Below, piece after piece: positions 12,536-24,177 of a DNA stretch of 64,000 bases. Within the stretch, counting starts at the first letter, position 1. Each line of letters opens with the position of its first letter. A program made the position numbers and the translations under genes. Origin of the DNA: Nemopilema nomurai (taxonomy: Eukaryota > Cnidaria > Scyphozoa > Rhizostomeae > Rhizostomatidae); contig ML133420.1 in assembly GCA_003864495.1 (NCBI GenBank), positions 2,939,852 through 3,003,851 on the forward strand, written 5' to 3'. A model generated the notes under the pieces. The model was given only the letters and a program-made list of their open reading frames with translations, was not told the origin of the DNA and did no database searches.

Positions 12536-13205
12536 AAATAGCCAGATTAATCACTTCCTTTTACTGTTTCAACTTGTAAGCCTAAAAAAAGATTAATCAC
12601 TTCAATTAATTACTGTTTCAACATTTTCCAGATTAATCACTTCAATTAATTACTGTTTCAACATTTTCCAGATTAATCACTTCAATTAATTACTGTTTCA
12701 ACATTTTCCAGATTAATCACTTCAATTAATTACTGTTTCAACATTTTCCAGATTAATCACTTCAATTAATTACTGTTTCAACATTTTCCAGATTAATCAC
12801 TTCAATTAATTACTGTTTCAACATTTTCCAGATTAATCACTTCAATTAATTACTGTTTCAACATTTTCCAGATTAATCACTTCAATTAATTACTGTTTCA
12901 ACATTTTCCAGATTAATCACTTCAATTAATTACTGTTTCAACATTTTCCAGATTAATCACTTCAATTAATTACTGTTTCAACATTTTCCAGATTAATCAC
13001 TTCAATTAATTACTGTTTCAACATTTTCCAGATTAATCACTTCAATTAATTACTGTTTCAACATTTTCCAGATTAATCACTTCAATTAATTACTGTTTCA
13101 ACATTTTCCAGATTAATCACTTCCATTAATTACTGTTTCAACATTTTCCAGATTAATCACTTCAATTAATTACTGTTTCAACATTTTCCAGATTAATCAC
13201 TTCCA
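12536..13205 (+). repeat. 40-base minisatellite, about 15 near-identical units
   Basis: A degenerate unit lies at 12540-12580. From 12591 to 13204 a 40-base unit beginning gattaatcacttcaattaat repeats about 15.4 times. The only difference I noticed is one a-to-c change in a late unit near 13123 (and ttcc at the array end). No unique spacers separate the units, so it is a homogenised tandem array and not a CRISPR. It begins about 160 bases after the P450 stop codon. Confidence 0.97.
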
Positions 13206-13940
13206 TTTGGCTTAGCCATTCCTTACCATGCTCAGAATCCAGCATTCTAGTTTCTCTTTATTTGCTTTTTGGCTTCATCCAGTTTCTCTATGTTTCAGTG
13301 CATCTAGCCTTCCTCTTGTGGAATATCGCTGCTTTGAAGCTGCAAATCGCATTGTTGGACATATCCAAGCCATCAAATTGGCATTTTCATTTAAAATACT
13401 TTTTTAGACTTACCCTTTTAAAATCGTTTACTTATTCATTTACCGATAATTTTGCTGCACTTTTTACATGTATTAAAGAAAAGTATTTTTTTCAGATTTG
13501 TAGTCATTTTCAATAGTCTCGTTGTATTTGACTAAAGTCTCCTTAGCTTCGGCTAAGACAGTGTATGGAAGATGCATGACGTCATAGAGGAATGTTATCT
13601 TTGTCGTACCTCGACAATTCTCTCTCGTTTTACTAAACATCAAACTATTCCGACTTATCATACATGAGCGATTAATAAATGGAAGCCAAGACCAACTTTG
13701 AGAGCTGTGTATACTAAAAACGCTCTCGATTAAAAGCTTTTGATGTGTGAAGGACCGCCCACAACAAATTCCAATTCGCATGTTGTTTGAATCACACATT
13801 CGCAACCGGTAAAAATTTTCAGTAAAATGCGAACAATTCCAATATACGTGGGAATAAGATATATTGCTATCCACAAAAATTGTCTCAGATGCAAAACTAA
13901 CGATTTCGGACATCTTTACTTTGCAGTCTTTACTTTATGT
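13206..13940. other. Region downstream of the broken transposase
   Basis: A 146-codon minus-strand frame (13473-13913) follows the transposase remnant in the same orientation. Its product is not recognised, although a stretch (CGRSFTHQKLLIES) faintly recalls the GGR-x-S-D-K part of DDE4 transposases. It may be the decayed 3' part of the same element. Nothing else is supported. Confidence 0.35.
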
Positions 13941-14282
13941 TTACTTTGCAGTGGATCTGTGTTTGTAGTAACTGTAGCTTGTTGCAGCTGCCTTCAAATC
14001 TTTCCTTGGAGTTTCAATTTGAAACTTAGTACAGTCTAATATGACCCTGCAATTTGGTATGTCCTTGAATGATTCAGGAATTCTACACCTGTCTTTGGCT
14101 GTTGAAGGCAATTGGTGCAAGCATCCAATGAAAAGTAGTTCATGTAAGACATCTTAGGTGTGCCAGAAAAATGTTCTGAATTGTTGTTTGGCTAACAGAG
14201 AATTGTTTGATTTCCACTCCAGTAGGTTAATGGCTGAAAAGACTCTCATCTCCACAATTACCAAAAATTCCAAACCAATTTA
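13941..14282 (-). pseudogene. DDE4-type (PIF/Harbinger-like) transposase fragment, broken
   Basis: Read on the minus strand, one frame gives LAKQQFRTFFWHT, a stop, then DVLHELLFIGCLHQLP and, after PESFKDIPNCRV, ILDCTKFQIETPRKDLKAAA and SYSYYKHRSTAK. The V-x-L/I-D-C-T core followed by a TYS-x-YK-like block is characteristic of the DDE_Tnp_4 transposase family, with the Asp of LDCT as the first catalytic residue. An internal stop near 14150 and the stop at 13941-13943 break it, and no later catalytic Asp/Glu block is readable. It lies directly downstream of a THAP-domain frame on the same strand, the arrangement seen in THAP-DDE4 transposons. Confidence 0.75.
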
Positions 14283-14812
14283 GCTTTTGATTACATTATT
14301 GGTTAGAGTAGCAAAATTGAAAAGTTTCGGCTTCAATCTTTTAATCTCTGCTGTCGCATCTGTGAGCTTCATTTGGAGCTCTTCAATTTCCAGAAAAGGG
14401 TCTTGCTCTGTGGTTGTTCGAGGGTCCATTTCATCAGCATTTTGCTCCATGCTTGGAAGTTCTTCGCCCACACATGCCTGTTCTGACGATCTTGCGCGTT
14501 GTGACGTAAACAACGTACGTGAAGATATCATTTTGTCGCCTTCACTTCTCCTCAAATTCCACATAGGTATGGCGCCTTTCTTCGAAGTTTTTTTTATATA
14601 CTCAAGAGGGGTGTTTGGATTCCCCTTGCTAAAGTCTTCTTCTCCGAAGTGAAACGAACATACGTACGAGGATGCACTGGGCACAATATCTTCCCTGCGA
14701 ATCTTTTTCACCCATGCCTCCCTTAGCTTTGGATCTTTCGGAATCTGACGAATTGAGCAATCTTAGTCGCGGTTGTAGCAGAGCATTGGTAAACTGCACA
14801 ACTTTTCGGCAT
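14280..14812 (-). pseudogene. THAP-domain protein, frameshifted, probably transposon-encoded
   Basis: On the minus strand the ATG at 14812 starts MPKSCAVYQC, the C-x4-C zinc-binding pair of a THAP domain. A one-base deletion near 14735 (after the residues FVRF) then shifts the frame. The continuing frame reads PKDPKLREAWVKKIRRED, then VCSFHFGEEDF (the C-x2-H half of the C2CH zinc finger) and GAIPMWNL, matching the AVPTIF-type box that closes the domain. A helical, coiled-coil-like stretch (EIEELQMKLTDATAEIKRL) follows. THAP domains bind DNA, and in transposons they recognise the element ends. With the frameshift and the decayed transposase downstream, this is most likely a dead element; a single sequencing error cannot be excluded. 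Confidence 0.8.
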
Positions 14813-16003
14813 CTTGGAGTGACGTTGGAAAGAGCGACTTTGGCTTAAAGCCGTATAGCTAGCTGATCATTGATTCTTTTGCAGAAAAAAAATTCATCAC
14901 GCTTACTGGTGTTGAAACCTTCGGTGGGTGTTCGCTAAATCCAACTTCTGGCCCAAATGGTATAGACTGACCGATATGATAAACCACACAATATAATGAA
15001 ATTTTATACATTTCAATCAATTAAACTAAACAAGTGACTCATACTAACCTCTGGCTCTCCCGAGCCCCTTTTACTCAAAGTCATTACAAGCGTTCCTCTT
15101 ATATACAAACACTAAACAGAAATAGTATGATTACGTAAATTTAAAATGCAGCTCGTGACGATTACAAAGCAGCTCGTGAGCTCTTGTTGACAACTGAACC
15201 CAAGCGAATACGTAACACTGTTATACTGAGTAGGTAAACAAAAAGAATAAAATAAACCCTATTCTTGATGTCTAAAAACGAATTATACTTGAGAATCGAA
15301 TAATAACCTGATTACATAGCAAAAGCATGGTCTGAGAGGAGAAGAGCAAAACATTCTTCACTATAAACATTGCATTAATTGTCAAGCATTATATGTTCTT
15401 ATCAAAAACATTTTTTATACACAACATTAACAAGTATCTTATATGATTTCCTTAAATCGGTTAATTGTGTTAATGCTACACTGTTTCTTGATACCATTTT
15501 CATTCAGTCTCTGCGGGCAAAAGTAAAAGTGCACTTGGTACTTCTTAGAACTTTAACCTGACAATTTGCCAAAATTGTTTTAAAAAACCATTTTTTAAAG
15601 ATAATCAACCAAGATAAAAGCCCTGTGTACGAGGAGTCTGGCAATCTATTGTTAATCAATATTTCATGATGCCGAACATGTTGATAATTAGGTAAGCAAT
15701 AGCATGCACCATAGGGACATAGCTCAAAGAGGGTAGCTAGTAAGCTAAGGTTGCAAATTATTTGTCAAACTATTCAATTATTGGTGTTATTTATATGCAT
15801 AACCTAGATGTAATTTGGGTGTTTTTATAGCAAGAGATTGTTTAAAATGGTAAGTCGAATAGTTTTCATGTCGGCCCTTTGAAATCTTGAAACACTCTTT
15901 TCTGCGTTCTTGAAAAAATTATGTAAGTCTTAAAAGCTGTCTCGCCCTGTTTTATTAACTAAAAACGACAGGAAAAGAATAGAAAAATAGTCCGTTACTG
16001 TCC
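14813..16003. other. Intergenic stretch without recognised genes
   Basis: AT-rich sequence with only short chance frames. The 5' end of the THAP element probably lies within the first few hundred bases, but I could not find its terminal inverted repeat. Confidence 0.45.
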
Positions 16004-16731
16004 GTTGCGAAGGAGAGCCAAAACGAAACTTGCAAAGCCTGTGAATAAGCGTGCGTTTGTGTGTTCCGAGATCTATGTTCTGAGGCGAAATAAATCTCAC
16101 TTCAGTCTTGGCATTGATGTATTTTAGCCAATCAATGTTTGGTTCAAGATTTTAAGAAACAAACCAAATTTAAGCACTTGCTTATTACACCAACTAGACA
16201 ATCGTTCTGGCTGGAAATAGAAAAAACATCAAAATTGAGGGAATACTATGCACAAGCTTTCCTGTCTATGGGAGCTCAAATGAAACGGCATTTCAAAGAG
16301 AAATAGAGATGATGAAGAGTATATGCAATCTACCATGACCAAGAGACGGTTCTTCGGAATTTTTCTCCAAGAGCAGAACGTATACTCCAGTGCGCCTTCT
16401 TTGGTCTTTCAGTTTTTTCTAAAAGAAGCAGGGGCGATTCTAGTCAGAGAAAACGAGGGGGCATGACAGAAGATCCTGGGATAGTAGTGTACGAACGTGA
16501 TACAAAATAACCCATTACGTTAAGGTGATAAATAACTTCCTGTTAAAAAAATTCAAGTTATGAATCAATGCATGCGGCAGTTTAGAGAGATTGCCAGAGC
16601 AATTCATATCAAAAGCTACGTGTTAAGCACCAGGGTGAAAATACCAACCGATAATGAAAAATTTTTTGAACACATTCATTTGCTCTCAGAACACAAAAAC
16701 GGACAGTTCCGTATTGGCTCTCCTTCGCAAC
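16004..16731. mobile_element. Putative non-autonomous element bounded by ~27-base inverted repeats
   Basis: The sequence gttgcgaaggagagccaa at 16004-16021 returns in inverted form at 16714-16731, with similarity continuing to about 27 bases on each side allowing a few mismatches. The 728-base interior contains a 60-odd-codon plus-strand frame (from 16560) that runs through the right repeat and is not recognised. No target duplication is obvious at the flanks. Confidence 0.5.
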
Positions 16732-16942
16732 GAGTAATTAAGTCTGCACGCAGGCTATTAGACTCATAAAGCCCTTAAAGCTTAAGAATTTTATCATTAG
16801 TCCACACGTGGTCGAGCACTCGCGTAGAATCAGTTTCGGACAATAGTTTTTCTTATACCCACTCTTCCTTATTAGCTCAAGCTCCATTTTGGTGCAAAAA
16901 CAATTATATAACGCCAAGTGAAATATTCACCTTACAAAATAT

Positions 16943-19900
16943 CTAAAGCAGGATATCTCTGCCGTTCTGAATAAGCAGGCCTTCAGAGGGTACATTATAC
17001 CCGTCCCTGCCTCTATCAAATGTACAGCAGCATGTTCTGTTTTCGATGGACTGGCAAATCTTCCTTATTATCTCTCCAATCAATCGACCCAATAACAGTA
17101 CCAACAGCAGTGAGTTCAAGGACACCAGCATGATTCCGAGACCCCATCTGTCTTTGCTCGCCTCCAGGATGTCTTCATCTCCAACTGCGCTGTTTTGCGT
17201 TGCACCAAAACACAGGTTCACAGACACAATCAAGAGTGCCAATAACTGCATCCAGTTATCGAACTCGTCTTTCATCGGCCACGTATGAGCATGCGCAGCA
17301 GCGAACAAAACGCTCAGAATGATGAGCCCGAAGAGGCCTATTTTTATGTTTTGAAGCAGAAATGCACCCGCTATGCTGATGATCAGCTTGCGAATCATTT
17401 CCGTCACCTCCCAATACCAACGTGTTGGCTTGTAGTTGCCATTAAAGAGCCTTATCGATGACCGAACAATGGAGAACTCGCCTCTAGACGCTGTTTCACC
17501 GTTTATGGACCAGTCGTTTTCGGGAACATCTTTCCGGTCAATGTTGCTCTCTTTTGGAGATAGGCGCCAAAGAAGAATAAACAGAAATAAAGGAAAGCCA
17601 AGTGGCAAAACCAATGCAGCATACCCAGCAACTGTAACTGCAAGATCACCGCCCAGTTCTGAAGTGCAGGAAACACGGTAGTCCGACCGCAGAAAGGAGA
17701 GTCTGTGCATGCATTGCCCGCTCTGTTCGGATGTACAGATAGTGTGACAACTGGCTGGCTGGATCGATCTGAATATCTGCTAGATGTGAAGGGATACGTC
17801 GCGAACAGGAAGAGAAAGATGGCCTCGAGACACTGTTTCGTGTTCATAGCCAGCCTCGATCTGAATTCACTTGAATTGCTACTACGGCAATAATTGAAAA
17901 GAGATTTTGTCCCTGCGTAGACAGAGATGGCCAGTGGGACGACTGCGGTGGCACTTATGGCAAACCAGAACTCCTTGATCGCATCCATTCGCCATTCTCG
18001 CCTTATGCAGTGCAAAGCTGGTATGTGCAAAATTGAAAACTGAATGTACTCGAAGATTCTGACAGCTTTCGTAAGATTCCCTGGCCAGCGAATGTGCGGG
18101 AGTGCGTGTACGATCCCAACAAGGACTTGGTAGAAGCCCATCAGAATTTTAATAGTCGACAGGATCAGATCTGCAAACGTCTTCTTGTCTTTACCATTAC
18201 CTTGACCTGCTAGTTTAATGTCATTAACTTTGCGCATTAACCAGCAAATAAAGAGGAAAGCTGCAAACAGAGCCATGCACTGCAGCACGGCAATGACTGG
18301 GGAGGGACAATCCACACACTTCCCGAAACTCTTCATGTACCTCTCCTCACAAGCAGCACACAGCGTTCCAGTGTACCCCCTTTCACAGCGAGCCTCAATG
18401 CCTCCGAGGCAAGAGCCATCCAACGGGCATTTGTGTGCAGTAGGCAAGTGGCAATCGTACTTGATCGCTGCCCGGTCATATGTATCGTTATATGTATTGA
18501 GATTCTGAACGAACCTTGCAAAGAGACTCTTGCAAGACACGTTTGCCACTGATCGCATTGTCTGCCACGTCATCCAGTAGCCTTCCCTTAACTCCGGGTA
18601 GTCTTGTCGGCAGGAAAACCCGTTTTGGCTGCATTTGGTACATTTCCCGAAGCGGTGACTTCTTGCATACCCGTCCAGACATTGACACGCTCGATATGCT
18701 GCGGAGCTATTTGTGTTTGTCCCTGCGGGGCAAGTGAGGCACTCCAATGCACTCTTTCCCGGTGCTTTATCTAGCGGTACAAATTGGCCCAGCGGACAAG
18801 GTTTGCAGGCAATGGCTGCCATTTCGTCCTGATAAAATGCTCCAGCAGGACATGGATAACAATCCGATACTGGGCTATAGAAACCAGCTTGACATGGCTC
18901 GCAATGGTGGTAATATGTTTGTTTTCCTTTGTGACATTTGAAGCCCTCTAAAATTTTAGAGTTGGTTGTTATCTTCAATTTAATGGACGGGCTACAAAAT
19001 ATTTTCGGCTTAATATCCATATCATTTGGAATTTCTTCAAGAGTGCTGCATGACACGAAGATCTGAGACGTTTGGGGCATACCCTTGAAGTCAGTTTTGT
19101 TTATTGTCTTGACGTCATTGTTTCCAAACAACAAAATTATCTCTGGCTGTCTCTTCATCCCTTCTAATAGTCCTTGAAATGTCTCTAATTCATTGTCAAA
19201 TAAAAATAACCTTTTCATTGATATTCCTTTGAAAATACCTGCAGGAAGCTTTTTCAGTTTGTTCCGTTGAAGAAACAATTCAGAGATGTATCTAAATCCT
19301 TGAAATGCATCGACGTGGATGTATTGTATTTCGTTGCTATGCAACGTTATGCTGGAAGTGGACCTTAACTTTGGAAAGAAGTCCTTCTCTATCTTTCTTA
19401 GACGGTTGTTTGACAATTGTGCAAAAAAGAATCGAACTGTAGATATGTTGCATGATTCAATGAGATTCCAGCTTAAATCCAAGTGATTAATCCATGGAAC
19501 ATCTGAAATTACAACCTTCTTAAACCTGTTCTGACGCAGTTGTAGCAAAAAAAGACCACGTACGCCAAAAAGATCTGGCATGGATTCAAGCCTGTTGTAA
19601 GATGCTGAGATTGTATGCAAAAGGCTGGTATTTTGAAACAGCCGTGAAGGCAGAGACGATAATTGGTTATAATCCATTTCTATCGATCGCAAACTCTTGA
19701 GATGGTCAAACGCCCCTCTGGTGATAGTTTTTAAGCCTACCTCCACCATGGATAGAGATTTGAGGTACGCAAATTTTTTCAGATCATTTCTTCCAATTTT
19801 TTTGAGAAAATTGTCTTTGATGTTCAAATGCATAACTGATCGAGGAAAAACTGCTAACTTTCCATCTAGGTTAATTTTGTTATTTGACATGGCCAGCTGC

Positions 19901-20280
19901 ACTATGTTCGGCGTCTTTTCCTCTCCAAACATCTCCTCCACAGCCTCAATTGTCAGTCGGTTATTTTCAAAGTCAACTATACGAAGGCTTTTCGGAAGAA
20001 AGAAAGGCTTATCTAAGGAACACAATCGTAAGATCAATTTTTCTAATTGGGTAAATCTTGCAAACGAATCGATTCTCAAGTTTGCAAATGGATTTTCTGA
20101 AAGGTCAAGGTAGCGTATAGATGAAGGTATCTCTGTGGGCAATGTCTTTAAACCAGCATTGATGCACTTGACCGCAAAGGTGGAACATTTGCACCGTTTT
20201 GGACATGAGAAACTGGCTGTGCCATGGGGAGACCAAAGCAGCCATGTTATTGCCAAGATGACAAGCTTCAGGTTCTCCAT
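16943..20280 (-). pseudogene. LRR / Cys-rich / multipass membrane protein, copy 1, frameshifted
   Basis: This is a single-exon tandem paralogue of the gene at 24178-27519. From the ATG at 20280 it has a signal peptide (through about residue 23), an LRR N-cap (CPKRCKC), a dozen or so leucine-rich repeats, a Cys-rich ephrin-receptor/GCC2-GCC3-like block and the first transmembrane helices. Near 17761-17785 a net gain of two bases relative to copy 2 shifts the frame, so translation would end at 17503 after 925 residues. The lost part, with the last four or five helices, remains readable in another frame to the stop at 16943. The first ~118 residues and everything from CPAGAFYQ onward are nearly identical to copy 2; the LRRs between are much more diverged. 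It is either a recent pseudogene, a truncated product, or an assembly error at the indel. Confidence 0.88.
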
Positions 20281-20433
20281 CCCGATACACCGATTGCTGA
20301 CTCAGCTAATTACCAACATCAGAATAATCCTGGTGGCACAGTGCTGTCTGTTTTCCTTCTGACAGAAGTCTCCTCTCTGGCACCTTTAAACGTCTTCTAA
20401 AACTGGTCTCTTCTGAATGGCTAGCTCCATAAC
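20281..20433 (-). other. Predicted 5' untranslated exon of LRR copy 1
   Basis: Reading on the minus strand, catcctatttcag ends at 20434, giving an acceptor about 150 bases upstream of the ATG. A similar acceptor lies upstream of copy 2. The two leaders share only scattered matches (gctagcc...ttca), so the near-identity of the genes stops within a few bases of the start codon. Confidence 0.45.
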
Positions 20434-22743
20434 CTGAAATAGGATGAATAGGAATGCCAAACTCGCAACTTTTCCAAAGTAACGTAAAACATTGTTAAAA
20501 TATACTACAGGCCCGTAAAGCAGCTATCGTGTTCAACATTTATTGAAAGAAAACCTTCTTGGTTGGCATGCAGGGGCGCAACTAGGATATTTCAAGGGCA
20601 GGGGTTTCGTGGAAGAAATGGGGCATAAAGACATTGATTTCCATGGGAATAGGGCAAAATTCACTTCCTTGCCAAAAAGGGCAGGGGTTGTAGCCCCCTC
20701 CCCCCTTTAGATGCGCCCCTGGCATGGATCAATAAACTTTTGTCGGCAATAATCTGTTATAGGTTGAGCAACAGTTTGCTCTTTCTCAAGATTGACTTCC
20801 TTACCTTGCTTGTGATTGATCGGTCACTGCAACTTGATGACACCTTTAATGTTTTGATGGGGATGGGGGTGGGTGGGAGAAGTATTGAAATACGAAAGTA
20901 CGTCTGCTTTAAGTCGCATGCTACGAAGCCATTTTAACATCCGCACGGGGTAGAAAGATCCAAAAATCCGTTAAAGATGATTATGAAGTCCGAAATAGAC
21001 ATTAGAATATCGGAAAAATGCGTGATCCGTCAAAAAAATAAAATCAATACTGTCAAACTTATTTACCTGAAGCCTTTAACCAACACACATCCCACCCCTT
21101 TGATCAGTGAGAGCCCGTACCCTACATATATTGGTTATAGAAATAGATATGTAAGAAGGTTGTGTTTTAAGCACACCGTGTTTTTAGTTGTTTACAATAT
21201 GCCTTGGTCACTTAAAGAGACTTGATAGGCAAACTCCAGTTTTACTAGCTCTGTTCGAATGATTGCAACCAGGTAGAAAAAAGAGAGGTAGACCAATCTT
21301 AGCGTGGATGAAGTTGTCGCTTGGGGTCAATTGTTGCTTATCATTGGCCAAAAATGTCTAAATCGTCCATGTTTTGTGAAATCATAATGGTGCCATCACC
21401 TTTGTCGATTGAAAAATGCGAAATACCTAGTAATGAACCAACTGAAAAATCAGCAGAAAACGTAGAGAATATGTCTCGTTTAGAAAATGTACAGTCAAAA
21501 TAGCTACTAATTATTTTGTATCCACATATGCCTGAGCGAGAATCCAATGCAATTACTTCTTATAGTGTCATGTGAGGATGGCGAAATGGGGCTACGATAC
21601 GGGCAAGTAAATCTTTGTTCTTTGTAGCCAATTCTTTAAGGAGTTGTATGTTGTCAAGCTGTAGTGTACTATATACCAAAAAGCAAAGTGGTAGTGCATT
21701 CTCTGTAATATTTATTCTATCATACGCTTGGCATGTTCATGTTGTTTTTATCTTTTTCAGTAGTATCTAGCATTCAAGCGTATCTTTGACAGAGAGAAGG
21801 CATACAAGAAACATCGGCAGAGAATCAATGCAGTCTCTTCACTGTGATGTCCTTAGAAAATTATGTGGTTGTCTATAGCTAAAGTCGGATTGTCAACAGA
21901 TTGTCTTAATGTCTAGCCTCATTTTACTTCCGTACAAACGTATAACAGGCCTATCTGTACACAAAGGTTGTTCGAGGCAAAGAGTCGAGCATTGCCTACC
22001 GATAAGGCGAATAGTTCTCGGCGAAGAACTGCCCACCATCTCTTGATCTTTGATTTTTATTGGAGCTCTTTCCCATATTAAATAGTATTGAAAGGGGCGG
22101 AGGGTGTAAAATGGATGGACAAATTGCATCTCTATTCAATTTTTTTACATGCATTAGAACTTTGAGGGAATTAAAGTATCCCGTCTTCGAAATGCTGCAG
22201 CTTTCCTGACAGGTCCAAAAAAAATAAAGAGGACGCAAGAGGAGCAAAAGATTTCATTTGAATCTTGCAAATGCTTTTATTACCTGACCGCCAATTAGGT
22301 TTCGAGTATTTCCACCGACGTTTTCTGGTCAAAAGATTTAAATCCGAATCAAGAATTTCTTATGCTGCTTGAATGATAGTTACCACTCTAATTGTAAGTG
22401 ATTTGCAAGTACTAACAGAACGCAACGATAATGCAACTAAGATTTTACCTTGGTGTGTTGTATGTTTGATTTTCGCACAGCAGTCTAGTTTACATGTCCA
22501 ATTTTGTATCAAAGTATAAGAAGAATCCCTTACTGGTATTGGAGTAAGTTTGGTTAACGAGGAAAACAAACCTTCTATCTCCAAAGCCTTTTAGTCCTGG
22601 AAGTGTTTCGCTCGCAATGAAATACAGGGAACTCAAAGAACGAAAGCGAAAGTAGCCCGTCGGTTCACTCATGAGACAACAAAAGAGAAAATCAGATTAG
22701 TCTCTTTCCTTCATTAACTCCATAGAAATCAAAGAACATTGAA
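20434..22743. other. Intergenic region upstream of LRR copy 1
   Basis: Contains no exon I can support. Short frames on both strands lack matching splice sites or recognisable motifs. The first exon or promoter of LRR copy 1 may lie here, since its ATG seems to follow a spliced leader. Confidence 0.4.
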
Positions 22744-23244
22744 TTACGCAGGCTGAATAACAACTCTGATGTCATTCATCACGTCCCCAATTGTTGGGGT
22801 AAGATGAACCACGCTATTTTGACGGAAGAATAACAGAAGGACATATGCATCCAAATTAGCAGTGACGTAAACCATATATATCAGGGTGCAAGCAGAACGA
22901 ATCATCAAGCTATCTACATCACTGTTTTTTTCAGTACTGCCTAGATCCCAAACGCCCATTCTGTAACGATAATTAGACGCTTGTTTCTTCCTAAAAAGGA
23001 TGGCGGGTCGAGACGGCTGAGTCTCCTTCCTCCCAAGCTGCATTAGAATCCTAATAGGTGCTTGAAAATTGCCTTGCCTTGGGATACTTATTTTGTCTGT
23101 TATTCTGTCTGTTCTACAACTGCACTGCTTACTTTCAAATACAATGGATGTTCCATTTCTTGTCGCTTTGAAGAGAAATGTTGTTTTTCCATTAACATAA
23201 ATGGGTGGGTTAATTTTTGAATGTGACCATGTAACAGCATAGTG
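22744..23244 (-). CDS. Unassigned open frame, probable 3'-terminal exon
   Basis: On the minus strand a frame stays open for 166 codons, from just after a stop at 23245-23247 down to the TAA at 22744. That length is unlikely by chance in sequence this AT-rich. The only ATG near its middle (23043) would discard half of it, so an upstream splice junction is likelier than that start. The product begins HYAVTWSHSKINPPIYVNGK, includes a Cys-x-Cys (SKQCSCRTDR) and a hydrophobic stretch with LIYMVYVTANLDAYVLLLFF, and ends DVMNDIRVVIQPA. I do not recognise the family. It lies between the two LRR copies on their strand, but nothing ties it to them. Confidence 0.5.
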   Translation of the reverse strand, partial: HYAVTWSHSKINPPIYVNGKTTFLFKATRNGTSIVFESKQCSCRTDRITDKISIPRQGNFQAPIRILMQLGRKETQPSRPAILFRKKQASNYRYRMGVWDLGSTEKNSDVDSLMIRSACTLIYMVYVTANLDAYVLLLFFRQNSVVHLTPTIGDVMNDIRVVIQPA

Positions 23245-24142
23245 TCAGCTGAGCCAAAGAGTGAATGGTGCAAGCCTCTTAAAATCAAGAAAATTTAAGG
23301 TATTATTTTATGAGTTTTAAAAGACATTATAGTTTACACTGTCTCTAGAGGCACGGAGAAAAAAAACTTTTTCTTTTCTTGAATATGGTTGGCCACAGCA
23401 ACACCAAGGTGCATGTAGTCAGCTTAAATTCAGTACTTTTCTGTTTCAGTTGTTGTCACCACCAACTTTGTGAGAACAATCTACTTAAATCACAAGAGGA
23501 ATACTCGATGGGTACGCGACACTGCTAAGTGGCAAAGAAAGGGGCCAAGGGGTGAAAGAATGGAGCGTAGGAGGGTTTATGTTGGCAACAAAATGAAGGG
23601 ACGTTAAACAGTAGTTTCAAGAAAAAAGAGATTACTTGGTAACAAAGAATCAGAATATTTTCTTAGGAGTAGACCATGGTTACAGGAAAAAAATAACTTG
23701 GCTCATTCGGCTAAAAGTGAGTCAGCTAGGATTTAATTGTCATCTTCAACTAAAATATATTGTTACCATTTAAACAAAGAAAGAAGTGTTATTCTGTTGG
23801 AACTGCTAGAATCCGAGAAAGATTTTAATTACTGGAAACGCTACAATCTGAATACAGGGTTATTCTTTGGGACGCTGCAATTTAAGGACAAAGTTTACCT
23901 GCTGGAAACGGTAAAATCTGAGAATTTATGGAAAATTTGATTAAAGCATTGCATAAAAAGGAAAAGATAGGTCACCTGAATGTATGAATTATTCAATTAA
24001 TAAACCACAAATGTTTGGTAAGAGTTACAGGAATACAATGAATACGAAAAGGTAGTAGACACAATATAGCTACATATTTCATTATAATATAGCTTTATCT
24101 ACCCTTTATTTACGAAGGAAACTTGATGGAAATAAGAATTTT
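23245..24142. other. Spacer between the unassigned frame and LRR copy 2
   Basis: No supported exon. Any upstream exon of the 22744-23244 frame would be expected here or further right on the minus strand; none was found. Near-identity with LRR copy 1 starts about 24147. Confidence 0.4.
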
Positions 24143-24177
24143 ATAGCGCCAAGTGAAATATTCACCTTCCAAAATAT

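Noticed and set aside
12591..13204. CRISPR-like array of regular 40-base units
   Set aside because: There are no unique spacers, the units are contiguous and identical, and the context is an animal genome; it is a minisatellite.
16943..20280. Variable-lymphocyte-receptor or Toll-like receptor identity for the LRR proteins
   Set aside because: There are many transmembrane segments, no TIR domain, no VLR stalk, and no LRR cassettes found nearby; only the diversification logic is comparable.
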